DNA from: Actinomadura barringtoniae
GTDB lineage: Bacteria > Actinomycetota > Actinomycetes > Streptosporangiales > Streptosporangiaceae
Direction of reading: 5' to 3'
NCBI RefSeq assembly: GCF_017573505.1
Contig: NZ_JAGEOJ010000005.1
Coordinates: 124,001 to 188,000, forward strand
Length of the DNA stretch: 64,000 bases
Positions 7,771-16,704 of this stretch are shown in pieces; position 1 is the stretch's first letter; the number at the start of each line of letters is the position of its first letter. The notes below the pieces were generated by a model, which ran no database searches, had not been told where the DNA came from, and saw nothing but the letters and a program-made list of their open reading frames with translations. The position numbers and the translations under genes are program-made.

Positions 7771-8486
7771 GAGGCGAGGGCTTCCTTCTGCAGGCGGGTG
7801 AGGTCGGCGCAGCCGCCCGCGGCCAGGTCCAGCAGCGCGTCCAGCTCGCTCCGGTCGAACGGCTGGCCCTCGGCGGTGCCCTGCACCTCGACGAACCGGC
7901 CGTCGCCGGTGCACACCACGTTCATGTCGGTCTCGGCGGCGACGTCCTCCTCGTAGCAGAGGTCGAGCCGCGGCTGCCCGTCGACGACGCCGACGCTGAT
8001 GGCGGCGACCGAGGTGATGAACGGGTCGCCCTTCACCCAGCCCTTCTCGCGCATCCACGTGACCGCGTCGGCCAGCGCCACGTACGCGCCGGTGATCGCG
8101 GCGGTGCGGGTGCCGCCGTCGGCCTGGAGCACGTCGCAGTCGAGCTGGACGGTGTTCTCGCCGAGGGCCTTGAAGTCGATCGCGGCGCGCAGGGAGCGGC
8201 CGATCAGGCGGGAGATCTCGTGCGTACGGCCGCCGAGCCGGCCCTTGACCGACTCGCGGTCGTTGCGGGTGTTGGTGGCCCGCGGCAGCATCGCGTACTC
8301 CGCGGTCACCCAGCCGAGGCCGCTGTCGCGCCGCCAGCGCGGGACCGAGTCCTGGACGGAGGCCGCGCACAGCACCCGGGTGCCGCCGAACTCGATCAGC
8401 ACCGATCCCTCGGCGTGGTCGAGCCAGCCGCGCTGGATGGTGACGGGACGGAGCTGGTCGGTTGCGCGATCGTCAGGGCGAGCCAT
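7767..8486 (-). CDS. rph: Ribonuclease PH
   Basis: 239 residues. Phosphorolytic 3'-5' exoribonuclease that trims tRNA 3' ends. Family hallmarks in order: [74 protein letters not shown] and the [13 protein letters not shown] end. TAGGGT lies six bases before ATG 8486, suggesting a leaderless transcript in addition to read-through from murI. Confidence 0.96.
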   Translation of the reverse strand: MARPDDRATDQLRPVTIQRGWLDHAEGSVLIEFGGTRVLCAASVQDSVPRWRRDSGLGWVTAEYAMLPRATNTRNDRESVKGRLGGRTHEISRLIGRSLRAAIDFKALGENTVQLDCDVLQADGGTRTAAITGAYVALADAVTWMREKGWVKGDPFITSVAAISVGVVDGQPRLDLCYEEDVAAETDMNVVCTGDGRFVEVQGTAEGQPFDRSELDALLDLAAGGCADLTRLQKEALAS

Positions 8487-8492
8487 GGCTCA

Positions 8493-8498
8493 ACCCTA
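8493..8498 (-). promoter_or_regulatory. Putative leaderless -10 box of rph
   Basis: TAGGGT followed by six bases (TGAGCC) and ATG 8486. It fits the TANNNT - 6 to 9 nt - start pattern repeated at several genes here. Confidence 0.45.
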
Positions 8499-8535
8499 AC
8501 GGCCCGGCGGCGCCCCCCGTCCCCGTCTCCCGCCC

Positions 8536-9300
8536 CTACAGCTCGTAGACGGCCCCGACCCGCGCGAGCTCGATCGGGCCGCTGAATCCGCTCGCCTTGG
8601 CCTCGGCGAGCGAGGCGTTCGGGTCGTTCCAGGGCTGGAGGTGGGTGAGGACGAGCCTGCCGACACCGGCGCGGGCGGCGTGCTCGCCCGCCTCCCGGCC
8701 GGTCAGGTGCAGGTCCTCGGGCAGCTCAGGCCCCTCAAGGAACGAGGCCTCGCACAAGAACAGGTCGGCGCCGCGCGCCAGGTCCACCAGGGCGTCGGAC
8801 TCGCCTGTGTCCCCCGAGTAGGCGAGTGCGGCGCCGTCGTGCTCGATGCGGAACGCGTAGGCCTCGACCGGGTGCGGCATCAGCGCGGTCGTCACGCGGA
8901 ACGGTCCCACCTCGAAGGTCTCGAACGACCGGGTCGGCAACTCCCGGAACTCGAACGCCTCGGTCATCCCCGGATCGGGCTCCAGGTCATAGGCGAGCGC
9001 CATGCGTTCGGCGGTGATGGCGGGGCCGTACACCGGAATCCGCGGCGCCATCCCCTCGGGCCGGTACCGCCGGGCCACCCAATATCCGCACATGTCATGA
9101 CAGTGATCGGGATGCAGGTGCGACAGGCAGATCGCATCGATCTCGTACAACGGCTGAAACCGCTGCAACGACCCGAGCGCGCCGCTGCCCAGGTCGAGCA
9201 GCATGGAGAAGCCCTCGGCCTGGATCAGATAGCTGGACGCGGGGCTGTCCGGTCCCGGAAAGCTGCCTGAGCAGCCGATCACAGTGACCCGCACGCTCAC
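8536..9300 (-). CDS. Metallo-beta-lactamase-fold hydrolase (RNase Z-like subgroup)
   Basis: 254 residues from GTG 9300. The zinc-binding HLHPDH motif is at residues 61-66, with later ligands in YSGDTGESD and LTHLQPW. Its place between murI and rph is conserved in actinobacteria. Related proteins are predicted phosphodiesterases or RNase Z-like enzymes, but the substrate for this subgroup is not settled. It shows no long exosite arm of true tRNase Z. Probably in one operon with murI; 24 bp separate the genes. Confidence 0.88.
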   Translation of the reverse strand: MSVRVTVIGCSGSFPGPDSPASSYLIQAEGFSMLLDLGSGALGSLQRFQPLYEIDAICLSHLHPDHCHDMCGYWVARRYRPEGMAPRIPVYGPAITAERMALAYDLEPDPGMTEAFEFRELPTRSFETFEVGPFRVTTALMPHPVEAYAFRIEHDGAALAYSGDTGESDALVDLARGADLFLCEASFLEGPELPEDLHLTGREAGEHAARAGVGRLVLTHLQPWNDPNASLAEAKASGFSGPIELARVGAVYEL

Positions 9301-9324
9301 TCCTCCTCTTGTGTCCCCCGAGGA

Positions 9325-10206
9325 TCAGGTGGTCAGAGCCTTGTTCGAGGTGGTCTCCACCAGTCCGATCTCCGGCCCCAGGAAACGGCGGCCGAGCGCG
9401 GCGAACACGGCGGGGTCACCGGTCGCGCGGAACCGGTGTTCGGGCGGGGATGTCGCCTCCGCACGGGCGAGCCCCTGGTCGTACAGCACGCGATAGACGT
9501 CCTTGGCGGTCTCATCGGCACTTGAGACCAGTGTGACCCCGTCGCCGACGACATACGAGATGACACCGGCGAGCAATGGATAGTGCGTGCAACCGAGGAT
9601 GAGGGTGTCGCATCCCCGGTCCACGATCGGCTCGAGGTATTCCCTCGCCGCCGCGATCAATTCCTCGCCCTGGGTCACGCCCGCCTCGACGAACGGCACG
9701 AAGCGCGGGCAGGCGACCGAGGTCAGCTCGATGTCGGGGGCCGCGGCGAACGCGTCCTCGTAGGCCCGGCTGGTCACGGTCGCGCTGGTGGCGATCAGCC
9801 CCACCCGCCCGTTGCCGGTCGCGCGGGCGGCCCGCCTGGACGCCGGGTTGATCACCTCGATCACCGGCACGTCATAGCGTTCGCGCGCGTCGCGCAGCAT
9901 CGCCGAGCTGGCGCTGTTGCACGCGATGACCAGCATCTTCACGCCCTCGTCGACCAGCTCGTCCAGCATCTCCAGCGCGAACGCACGGACCTGCGCGATC
10001 GGGCGCGGGCCGTACGGCTGGCGGGCCGAGTCGCCGAGGTAGACGACGGGCTCGTCGGGGAGCTGGTCCAGGATCGCGCGGGCCACGGTGAGCCCGCCGA
10101 ACCCGCTGTCGAAGATCCCGATGGGCGCCTCAGGTCCGGGTGAGGTCAGCCCGGGAGCCGGGGATGGTCGTCCCCCCTCGGAGGGGCCTGACGGGCGCGG
10201 TGACAT
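9325..10206 (-). CDS. murI: Glutamate racemase
   Basis: 293 residues. Converts L- to D-glutamate for peptidoglycan. Start region [15 protein letters not shown], catalytic pair Cys96 ([10 protein letters not shown]) and Cys206 ([11 protein letters not shown]), and [11 protein letters not shown] are all present. About 27 residues of Pro/Ser/Gly-rich sequence precede the fold, which is longer than usual. ATG 10206 was chosen; a TTG nine bases upstream is in frame. TAGCCT eight bases before the ATG suggests a leaderless start. Confidence 0.95.
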   Translation of the reverse strand: MSPRPSGPSEGGRPSPAPGLTSPGPEAPIGIFDSGFGGLTVARAILDQLPDEPVVYLGDSARQPYGPRPIAQVRAFALEMLDELVDEGVKMLVIACNSASSAMLRDARERYDVPVIEVINPASRRAARATGNGRVGLIATSATVTSRAYEDAFAAAPDIELTSVACPRFVPFVEAGVTQGEELIAAAREYLEPIVDRGCDTLILGCTHYPLLAGVISYVVGDGVTLVSSADETAKDVYRVLYDQGLARAEATSPPEHRFRATGDPAVFAALGRRFLGPEIGLVETTSNKALTT

Positions 10207-10214
10207 GGTGAACA

Positions 10215-10220
10215 AGGCTA
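10215..10220 (-). promoter_or_regulatory. Putative leaderless -10 box of murI
   Basis: TAGCCT, eight bases (TGTTCACC) before ATG 10206. Confidence 0.4.
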
Positions 10221-10323
10221 AGCGAACTCTCGGCGTGGCACGGCGTCATGCGGTGTACATCACATGGTCACATACCTGAAACGCCCCTGGTCACACCGGC
10301 ACGAGTGACCAAGCGCACGTTTA

Positions 10324-10382
10324 GGGCGCAGCTCAAGGTCGGCGCCCGTAGCGAGCGGGGCAGCTGACCTTGAGCTGCGCCC
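10324..10382. terminator. 17-bp perfect stem downstream of the thioesterase gene
   Basis: GGGCGCAGCTCAAGGTC (10324-10340) is exactly complementary to 10366-10382, with a 25-base loop. It begins 14 bp after the thioesterase stop and would terminate that minus-strand transcript before murI. No long T run follows, as often in GC-rich actinomycetes. Confidence 0.7.
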
Positions 10383-10396
10383 CCGTGCTGAGAGTG

Positions 10397-11182
10397 TCAG
10401 GCTCGGCCCACTCGGGCGAGCTGGCGGCTCTGGGCCACCAGACGGCCCGCCGAGTCCCAGATCTCGACCTCCTCGTCGAACCAGCCGCCCGTGACCAGCC
10501 GCCCGGAACCGTGCACGGCCAGCCAGCCGGGCGCCGGAACGGCCCGCATGTGCCAGGTCAGCTCGACGGTCGGGGCCCAGCCCTTGGCGCCCATGCTGAG
10601 CACGACCGGCGGCAGCGCGTCCACGGCGAGCGCGAGGGCGAACGCGTCGTTCTCGTAGCCGGGAAGCCGGAACCAGGCGCGCGCCTCGGGACGGCCGGAC
10701 GGGTTGCCGTCCAGCCAGCCCATGGACGCAGGGTCGAACTCCATCTCCACGTTGTCGGCGAAGCCGCGGTCGCCCTTGCCCGAGGCGAACGTGCGGCAGT
10801 CCTCGACGGCGGGCATGGCGGGCGGCTTCTCGCCGGTCCAGGTGGGCTCGACGTCGGCGTCCAGGGTGCCGGTGGTGATGAGCGCGTCCACCACCGGGCG
10901 GTCGTCCTGAACGAGGGTGACGCGCGACATCGCCGCCGTACGCCCGGTCTTGCGCTCCTCGACGATGAGCTCGGCAGGGCCGGGCTTGGCGACGCGCAGG
11001 AAGTTGGTCGCGGTGGAGACCGGATGGGCGTGCGGCGAGGCCTCCACGGCCGCCCGCGCCAGCACGGCCACGAGGTAGCCGCCGTTGATGGCCTCGGCGA
11101 AACCGTAGCCCGGGTCGAGGTCGGCCTCGTACCGCCCGTCACCGAGCGGACGCACCGCCGTCGCGTCGCCGAACCTGCTCAT
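10397..11182 (-). CDS. Acyl-CoA thioesterase-like double hot-dog protein
   Basis: 261 residues. TesB-like family: two hot-dog halves, first with GYGFAEAINGGYLVAVLARA (about 25-45), second with VELTWHMRAVPAPGWLAV (about 205-225) and EVEIWDSAGRLVAQSRQ near the end. Expected to hydrolyse fatty acyl-CoA in the cytosol; substrate length cannot be told. ATG 11182 follows CCAGGAGAGCGG, a strong ribosome binding site. A TAGAAA box about 20 bp upstream may be its -10. Single-gene transcript closed by the 10324 stem. Confidence 0.85.
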   Translation of the reverse strand: MSRFGDATAVRPLGDGRYEADLDPGYGFAEAINGGYLVAVLARAAVEASPHAHPVSTATNFLRVAKPGPAELIVEERKTGRTAAMSRVTLVQDDRPVVDALITTGTLDADVEPTWTGEKPPAMPAVEDCRTFASGKGDRGFADNVEMEFDPASMGWLDGNPSGRPEARAWFRLPGYENDAFALALAVDALPPVVLSMGAKGWAPTVELTWHMRAVPAPGWLAVHGSGRLVTGGWFDEEVEIWDSAGRLVAQSRQLARVGRA

Positions 11183-11294
11183 CCGCTCTCCTGGGGGGCC
11201 GTTTCTAGAATCCCGTTCGAGTAGCACCATACCCAGCCAGGCGGACAGCGCTCACTGTCGGGTCAGGCCCGCGTCAGGCCAGAGCCGGCCCGCG

Positions 11295-12287
<993 letters not shown>

Positions 12288-12560
12288 TCAGCCGCCGGCG
12301 ACGGCGGGCAGGATGGTGACGTTGTCACCGTCGGAGACCTGGGTCTCCAGGCCGCCCAGGAACCGGACGTCCTCGTCGTTCAGGTAGACGTTGACGAACT
12401 TGCGCAGGCCCTTCTCGTCGACCAGCCGGGCCCGCAGGCCGGGGTGGCGGACGTCCAGGTCGGCGAACAGCTCGTCCAGCGAGGCGCCCTTGCCCTCGAC
12501 GGACTTCGCGCCGTCGGTCAGGTTGCGCAGGATGGTCGGGATCCGGACCTCGATCGCCAT
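12288..12560 (-). CDS. cysO: Sulfur-carrier protein CysO (ThiS/MoaD fold)
   Basis: 90 residues, ubiquitin-like beta-grasp fold ending in the diagnostic Gly-Gly (AVAGG). The C-terminal thiocarboxylate delivers sulfur to CysM; the newly formed cysteine is then cleaved from CysO by Mec. The start MAIEVRIPTILRNLTDGAKS matches the family. ATG 12560 is preceded by AAAGGAGATCATC, a strong ribosome binding site. Followed by cysM; upstream lies a structured repeat and then mec. Confidence 0.95.
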   Translation of the reverse strand: MAIEVRIPTILRNLTDGAKSVEGKGASLDELFADLDVRHPGLRARLVDEKGLRKFVNVYLNDEDVRFLGGLETQVSDGDNVTILPAVAGG

Positions 12561-12596
12561 GATGATCTCCTTTGGTTCGTACGGGCTGTGTTTTGG

Positions 12597-12731
12597 GCTT
12601 TCGCGGCCTCGGGCCCCTCGCCTGGCGGCTCGGGACCCGAACCGCAAAAGCGGCGAGCGCGACACGGCTTCGCCGTCTTCGCCAGGGGCCTCGCCTTCGG
12701 CATCGTCCCCCGGCTCAGGTAGCGCGCTCGC
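12597..12731 (-). repeat. Structured repeat, copy 1 (minus strand)
   Basis: One of four roughly 130-bp copies. Read on the minus strand it has closing stem GCGAGCGCG (12731-12723) with CGCGCTCGC (12661-12653). Inside it are hairpin H1 around GCCGAAGGC and H2 ACGGC-GAA-GCCGT, and a third hairpin H3 with conserved loop GAGCCGCCAGGCGA follows. H1 here has a G-U pair and one mismatch; H3 outer arms GCTTTTGCGG and CCGCGAAAGC pair. It fills the gap between mec and cysO. Confidence 0.85.
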
Positions 12732-12914
12732 GTGCGGGGCCGGGTTGTTGGCCGTCAGCGACAGTCGTAGACGACTTCGGCGCGCGAGTGCCCGAACAGG
12801 AAGCTCTGTACGGGAGAAATGGCGAGGAGACGGCGCCGCCTGGCACCCGTCCGCTGCTCCTCCATCCACATGACCATCAGTTTACCGACCCCTGCGACGG
12901 CCGGACTCGTCCGC
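12732..12914. other. Rest of the mec-cysO gap
   Basis: About 180 bp with no supported gene. The frames that cross it are shadows with no start or family resemblance. Nothing else recognisable. Confidence 0.3.
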
Positions 12915-13331
12915 CTAGGCGTACGCCTCGACGATCTTGACCTCTTCCTCGGTCACCTCGCCGTCCACGATCGAGTACGAGCGGAACTCGGTCTCGTCGT
13001 CGTCCCGGGTGGAGACCAGGACGTAGTGGGCGTTCGGCTCGGCCGCGTAGGAGATGTCGGTGCGCGAGGGGTAGGCCTCGGTGGCGGTGTGCGAGTGGTA
13101 GATCACCACCGGCTCCTCGTCCCGGTCGTCCATCTCGCGCCAGACCTTGAGCTGTTCGAGCGAGTCGAAGCGGTAGAACGTCGGCGACCGCTCGGCGTTG
13201 ATCATGGCCACGAACCGGGTGGGCCGGTCGGACCCGGCCGGGCCGGCGATCACGCCACAGGCCTCGTCGGGGTGGTCGGCGCGCGCATGCGCGACGATCT
13301 GGTCGACCAGGGCACGCTCGATCGTCAGCAT
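12915..13331 (-). CDS. mec: Mec: JAMM metallopeptidase of the CysO pathway
   Basis: 138 residues. Zinc JAB1/MPN protease that releases cysteine from CysO-Cys. Full JAMM set visible: Glu23 (DEACGVIAG), His79-Ser-His81, Ser89 and Asp92 (HSHTATEAYPSRTD). Length is as in the family. TAGCCT seven bases before ATG 13331 suggests leaderless transcription. A 354-bp gap containing a structured repeat separates it from cysO. Confidence 0.94.
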   Translation of the reverse strand: MLTIERALVDQIVAHARADHPDEACGVIAGPAGSDRPTRFVAMINAERSPTFYRFDSLEQLKVWREMDDRDEEPVVIYHSHTATEAYPSRTDISYAAEPNAHYVLVSTRDDDETEFRSYSIVDGEVTEEEVKIVEAYA

Positions 13332-13338
13332 GACTCGA

Positions 13339-13344
13339 AGGCTA
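13339..13344 (-). promoter_or_regulatory. Putative leaderless -10 box of mec
   Basis: TAGCCT with seven bases before ATG 13331. Confidence 0.45.
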
Positions 13345-13355
13345 CCGCCCGGGGG

Positions 13356-14504
13356 TCAGCGCAGCTTGAGGTGGATCCGGATCACGGTGCCGCCCGCGCC
13401 GGAACGGATCTCGACGATGTGGCACAGCCGGCGGACCGCCCACATGGTGTCGTTGCCCTCGTCGTCGGGCCGCGGCCGCAGGTAGCCGAGGAACCGGTCT
13501 TCCAGGGTGCGGCCCGGGTCGCCGACGTCGCAGATCAGCTCGTCGTGCTCGGCCCACAGCCAGACCGTGCCGACGCCGCCGCCCTGCCTTATGACGTTGG
13601 TCGCCACCTCGTTCACGGCGAGCACGAACGGGAGCGTCTTCTCGTGCGGCAGCCCGTACCGCGCCGCCTCGTCCTCCAGGAACGCGCGCAGCCCCGGCAG
13701 CTCACCGGCCGCGAACCGGCGCCGGGCGGCGTCCAGCGGCGGCGCGGCCAGCGGATGGGCGTTGCACTCGTCGTAGAAGTCGCGCGGGTCGACGAAGCGT
13801 TCGCTGGGGAACGGGGTCAGCAGCGGGTTGACGTCCCCGGGCCGTACGAGCGCGCCAGGCGGCTCCGAGCCGGCCGGAGCGGCCGGAGCGGACGGGTCGA
13901 ACGGGAGGCCGGAGGCGCCGTGCAGGGGCTCGCCGGGATCCACGATCTCGGGGTGGGTGCGGGCGGCGTCGGCGAGGATGTGGCCGGGCAGCGCCATCAC
14001 GTCGTACGCGCACATGATCGTGCTCGGCGTGCCGGCGAACGCGACGTTGAGGATCGCCTCGTGCCGCTTCCACTCCCAGATCTCCAGCGGGCTGCGGCCC
14101 GTCCAGAGCGGCTCGGCCAGCAGCCGCAGCCGCCCGCGCGGCCACCAGTCCCGCTGGGTGCGCTCGTAGTAGGCGGCGAGCGCTGCCACCGGGCTCTGGA
14201 ACCAGGTCACCGCGTCGAGGAACTCGACCCGCGCGGCGAGCCGTTCACCCAGATGCTCGATCAGCAGCGCGGTGCGCGGCGGCGGAGTGATCACCACGAC
14301 GGCCTCGTCCGCGCGCAATCCCTCGTGCAGGTACGGCAGGGCCGCCTCGACCAGGTCGCGGACCGACCGGTAGCGCAGCGCCCGGTGCTGGAACAGGTCA
14401 CCGCCGAGCCGCACGTGCTGCGTGGGGATCACCATGTCGGACCTGCCGTCGGCCGTGTCTTCGAAGGGACCGCCGCCCGAGCCGGGGCCCGCGGGGGGCG
14501 TCAT
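13356..14504 (-). CDS. MEDS-domain ATPase-like protein with degenerate kinase boxes
   Basis: 382 residues, longest of the MEDS/HATPase type here. MEDS domain about 25-185 (RYRSVRDLVEAALPYLHEG, RLLAEPLW), then a Pro/Ala-rich linker about 185-245, then a HATPase-like domain about 265-382. The N box is NEVATNVIRQGGG; the DxGxG box reads GDPGR; the GLW motif of its paralogues is TMWAVRRLC. ATP binding may be weak. ATG 14504 overlaps the stop of the upstream gene (ATGA). Third gene of the minus-strand MEDS operon. Confidence 0.82.
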   Translation of the reverse strand: MTPPAGPGSGGGPFEDTADGRSDMVIPTQHVRLGGDLFQHRALRYRSVRDLVEAALPYLHEGLRADEAVVVITPPPRTALLIEHLGERLAARVEFLDAVTWFQSPVAALAAYYERTQRDWWPRGRLRLLAEPLWTGRSPLEIWEWKRHEAILNVAFAGTPSTIMCAYDVMALPGHILADAARTHPEIVDPGEPLHGASGLPFDPSAPAAPAGSEPPGALVRPGDVNPLLTPFPSERFVDPRDFYDECNAHPLAAPPLDAARRRFAAGELPGLRAFLEDEAARYGLPHEKTLPFVLAVNEVATNVIRQGGGVGTVWLWAEHDELICDVGDPGRTLEDRFLGYLRPRPDDEGNDTMWAVRRLCHIVEIRSGAGGTVIRIHLKLR

Positions 14505-15472
14505 CGGGCCGCCTCCTCCACCACGACACCGGGCATGGCTTCCAGCCCGGCGATCCGCATCATCAATTCAAGGTAGCCCGGCACCCCGCGCAGGATCACA
14601 TGGCGGTCCACGCTGGAGCCGCTGCGCCGCGCCCCGAGCAGCGCGCGCAGCCCCTCCATGTCACAGAAGTCCAGGTCGGAGAGGTCCAGGCACAGGTGCC
14701 CGCCGCGGTCGGACCCGCTGATGCGGCGCAGGGCCGCCTCGACGCCGGGCAGCGTGGACTCGTCGAGGTCGCCCGCCAGCCGGAGGCCGGGAGGCATGAA
14801 CGTGGGGGTGATCCGCAGCACTCCGTTGTCGAAGAGGTCGTCGATCCGTACCCGGCCCGCATGGCAGGCCTCCAGCTCGCGCAGCTGAACGGCGTCGAAC
14901 CAGCGCCGGTCGTACTGGCAGATCGCCATCGCCCGCGCGTCGCCCGAGGTGCGCAGCATCCCGGCGCAGCGGCGTTCGGACGCGGCGAACCCCTCGCTGC
15001 CCGGCCAGCCGCGCAGCGAGAACGCCGTCTCGCCGGTCACCCGCACCCCTTCGTAGCCCTGCATCAGGGCCAGGTCGATCTCCGCGCCGAGCAGCGCCAT
15101 CTCGTCCTCGGCGCCGCCGCCCGTCTCGCCCGCCTGGTGGATCACCAGCTGGCCCGCGGCCACGGCGGTGGCCAGATCCAGCGGGGCGGCGCCGGGCGCG
15201 GCCGACAGCCGTGCGAGCACGCCGTCCAGCTCGTCCCCGCCGCGCCGGCGCTCACGCGCGCCCCGGTCGCCGCCCAGGGCGGTGCCGCCCAAACCGCCGT
15301 CGGCGGGGTTGCCGGTCGCGTCCGCCACGTAAATGACCTTGTGCCCGGCGGCCAGGCCGTCGCCGACGTAGGCGATGAGGACGGCGAGGCGTTCCTCCTC
15401 GCTCTCGTAGATCAGGCAGAGGTGGTCGCCGAGGAGCATGTCGCCCACCGCGGTCCCGGCCGCCATGGTCAC
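14501..15472 (-). CDS. MEDS-STAS fusion with Met-Glu phospho-loop
   Basis: 323 residues from GTG 15472 (GTGA overlap with the upstream stop, GAGGGGG seven bases before); ATG 15466 is the alternative. MEDS domain about 10-200 with a Gly/Arg-rich insert (about 60-85); STAS domain about 225-320 (LRLAGDLDESTLPGVEAALR, LDLSDLDFCDMEGLRALLG). The phospho-loop D-S-S-G-L of SpoIIAA reads D-M-E-G-L, with a fixed negative charge where a serine would stand. Middle gene of the minus-strand MEDS operon. Confidence 0.82.
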   Translation of the reverse strand: MTMAAGTAVGDMLLGDHLCLIYESEEERLAVLIAYVGDGLAAGHKVIYVADATGNPADGGLGGTALGGDRGARERRRGGDELDGVLARLSAAPGAAPLDLATAVAAGQLVIHQAGETGGGAEDEMALLGAEIDLALMQGYEGVRVTGETAFSLRGWPGSEGFAASERRCAGMLRTSGDARAMAICQYDRRWFDAVQLRELEACHAGRVRIDDLFDNGVLRITPTFMPPGLRLAGDLDESTLPGVEAALRRISGSDRGGHLCLDLSDLDFCDMEGLRALLGARRSGSSVDRHVILRGVPGYLELMMRIAGLEAMPGVVVEEAAR

Positions 15473-16398
15473 CGGACGGCCCCCTCGATCGACACGCCGG
15501 GCTCGCGGTCCAGACCGGCGGCGCGCAGCATCTCCGCGAGCCGCTCGGACACTCCGCGCAGCAGCAGCTGGCGGCCCCGCCCACTTTCGCGGCCCGTGCC
15601 GACCAGCATCCGCAGGCCCTCCTCGTCGCACGTGCCGACCGCGGACAGGTCAAGGCAGATGAGTTGGGAACGGAGCGCGACCGCGGCGAGCGCGCCCTCC
15701 ATCGCGGGCCGCGTGGCGGCGCCGATGTCGCCGGCCAGCTCCGCCCCGGGCGGGCCGAAGATCGGCGTGATGCGCAGCGTTCCGTCGTCGTAGTAGTCGT
15801 CGGCGCGCACCCGGCCGCCGGCGTGGTTGGCGACCACCTCGGCCAGCCGGTCCGGGTCGAACCAGCGCAGGTCGAACTGGCAGATCGCCATCGCCTTGAT
15901 GTCGCTGTCCATCATGACCTCGTCGAGCATCCGCTCGAAGTCGCCGAACCGCTCGGTCCCCGGCCAGCTGCGCAGCGAGAACCGCGCCTCGCCCGCGACC
16001 CGGACGCCGTCGTACCCCTGCACGAGGGCCAGGTCGATCTCGGTGGCCATCAGCTCGACGCTCTCCTGCGGGTCGAAGCTGCCGCTGGCGAGGAAGGTCT
16101 CCTCGGCCGTACGGACGACGAAGTCGCCCGCGTCCATGGCGGCCGCCAGGTCGACCTCGGCGCGTCCGGCGGCGGACGGTTCGGGCGCGTCCTTGTGCTC
16201 GCCGAGCAGCCAGTCGAGCAGGTCCGGCGCGGCCACGCCGTCGGAGATGTAGATGACCTTCTGGTTGGCGCGGACGCCGTCGCGCACGTAGGCCGCCATG
16301 ATGGCGCGGCGCTCGTCGTCGTTGTCGTACACCAGGCACATGTGGTCGCCGAGTTCGAGCGCGCCGACGGCCTTGCGGCGCTCCTGCGGTGAGGACAT
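15469..16398 (-). CDS. MEDS-STAS fusion with Glu-Glu phospho-loop
   Basis: 309 residues, first gene of the minus-strand operon. MEDS domain about 12-195 (LELGDHMCLVYDNDDERRAI); STAS domain about 215-305 (AELAGDIGAATRPAMEGALA, LDLSAVGTCDEEGLRMLVG). The loop D-S-S-G-L reads D-E-E-G-L, which looks like a permanent phospho-mimic. ATG 16398 is preceded by CGGAGGCCCGC, a good ribosome binding site. The two minus-strand STAS proteins resemble each other more than those at 2463 and 4496. Confidence 0.85.
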   Translation of the reverse strand: MSSPQERRKAVGALELGDHMCLVYDNDDERRAIMAAYVRDGVRANQKVIYISDGVAAPDLLDWLLGEHKDAPEPSAAGRAEVDLAAAMDAGDFVVRTAEETFLASGSFDPQESVELMATEIDLALVQGYDGVRVAGEARFSLRSWPGTERFGDFERMLDEVMMDSDIKAMAICQFDLRWFDPDRLAEVVANHAGGRVRADDYYDDGTLRITPIFGPPGAELAGDIGAATRPAMEGALAAVALRSQLICLDLSAVGTCDEEGLRMLVGTGRESGRGRQLLLRGVSERLAEMLRAAGLDREPGVSIEGAVR

Positions 16399-16537
16399 GC
16401 GGGCCTCCGAAAGAGTCGCGGACCCGCGCGTGAGCGGGCCCTCGATGTCCCCGAGACTCCAACGTAGAACACTGAACGCGGCCGGGTGCCGACATTGCGT
16501 AAGGGTCATGGACGACGGCCGCAGCCGGTCATCCGGA
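16399..16537. other. Promoter-side region of the minus-strand MEDS operon
   Basis: About 140 bp upstream of ATG 16398. No clear -35/-10 pair was identified. It is followed by the short duplication at 16538. Confidence 0.25.
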
Positions 16538-16577
16538 ACCCCGGCCACGCACGCGAGACCCCGGCCACGCACGCGAG
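16538..16577. repeat. 20-bp direct duplication
   Basis: ACCCCGGCCACGCACGCGAG occurs at 16538-16557 and 16558-16577, the second copy running into the structured repeat. It may be a local slippage event at the edge of the element. Confidence 0.7.
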
Positions 16578-16702
16578 CGCGCTACCTGAGCGGGCGACGA
16601 GCCGAAGGCGGAGTCGCCCGCGAAGACGGCGAAGCCGTGTCGCGCTCGCACGCTTGGCGGTTCGGGGTCGAGCCGCCAGGCGAGACCCCGAGGCCGAAAA
16701 GC
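16573..16702 (+). repeat. Structured repeat, copy 2
   Basis: Closing stem GCGAGCGCG (16573-16581) with CGCGCTCGC (16641-16649). H1 arms GCGGGCGAC and GTCGCCCGC pair perfectly around GAGCCGAAGGCGGA. H2 is ACGGC-GAA-GCCGT. H3 arms TTCGGGGTC and GACCCCGAG enclose GAGCCGCCAGGCGA. It ends three bases before the DUF2017 stop codon (16705-16707), so it would lie in the 3' UTR of that gene. Confidence 0.88.
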
Positions 16703-16704
16703 TC

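Noticed and set aside
12819..14576. Long plus-strand frame of 585 codons across the mec-MEDS region
   Set aside because: It is a high-GC shadow of mec and the minus-strand MEDS genes; no family resemblance, and the minus-strand products are clear.
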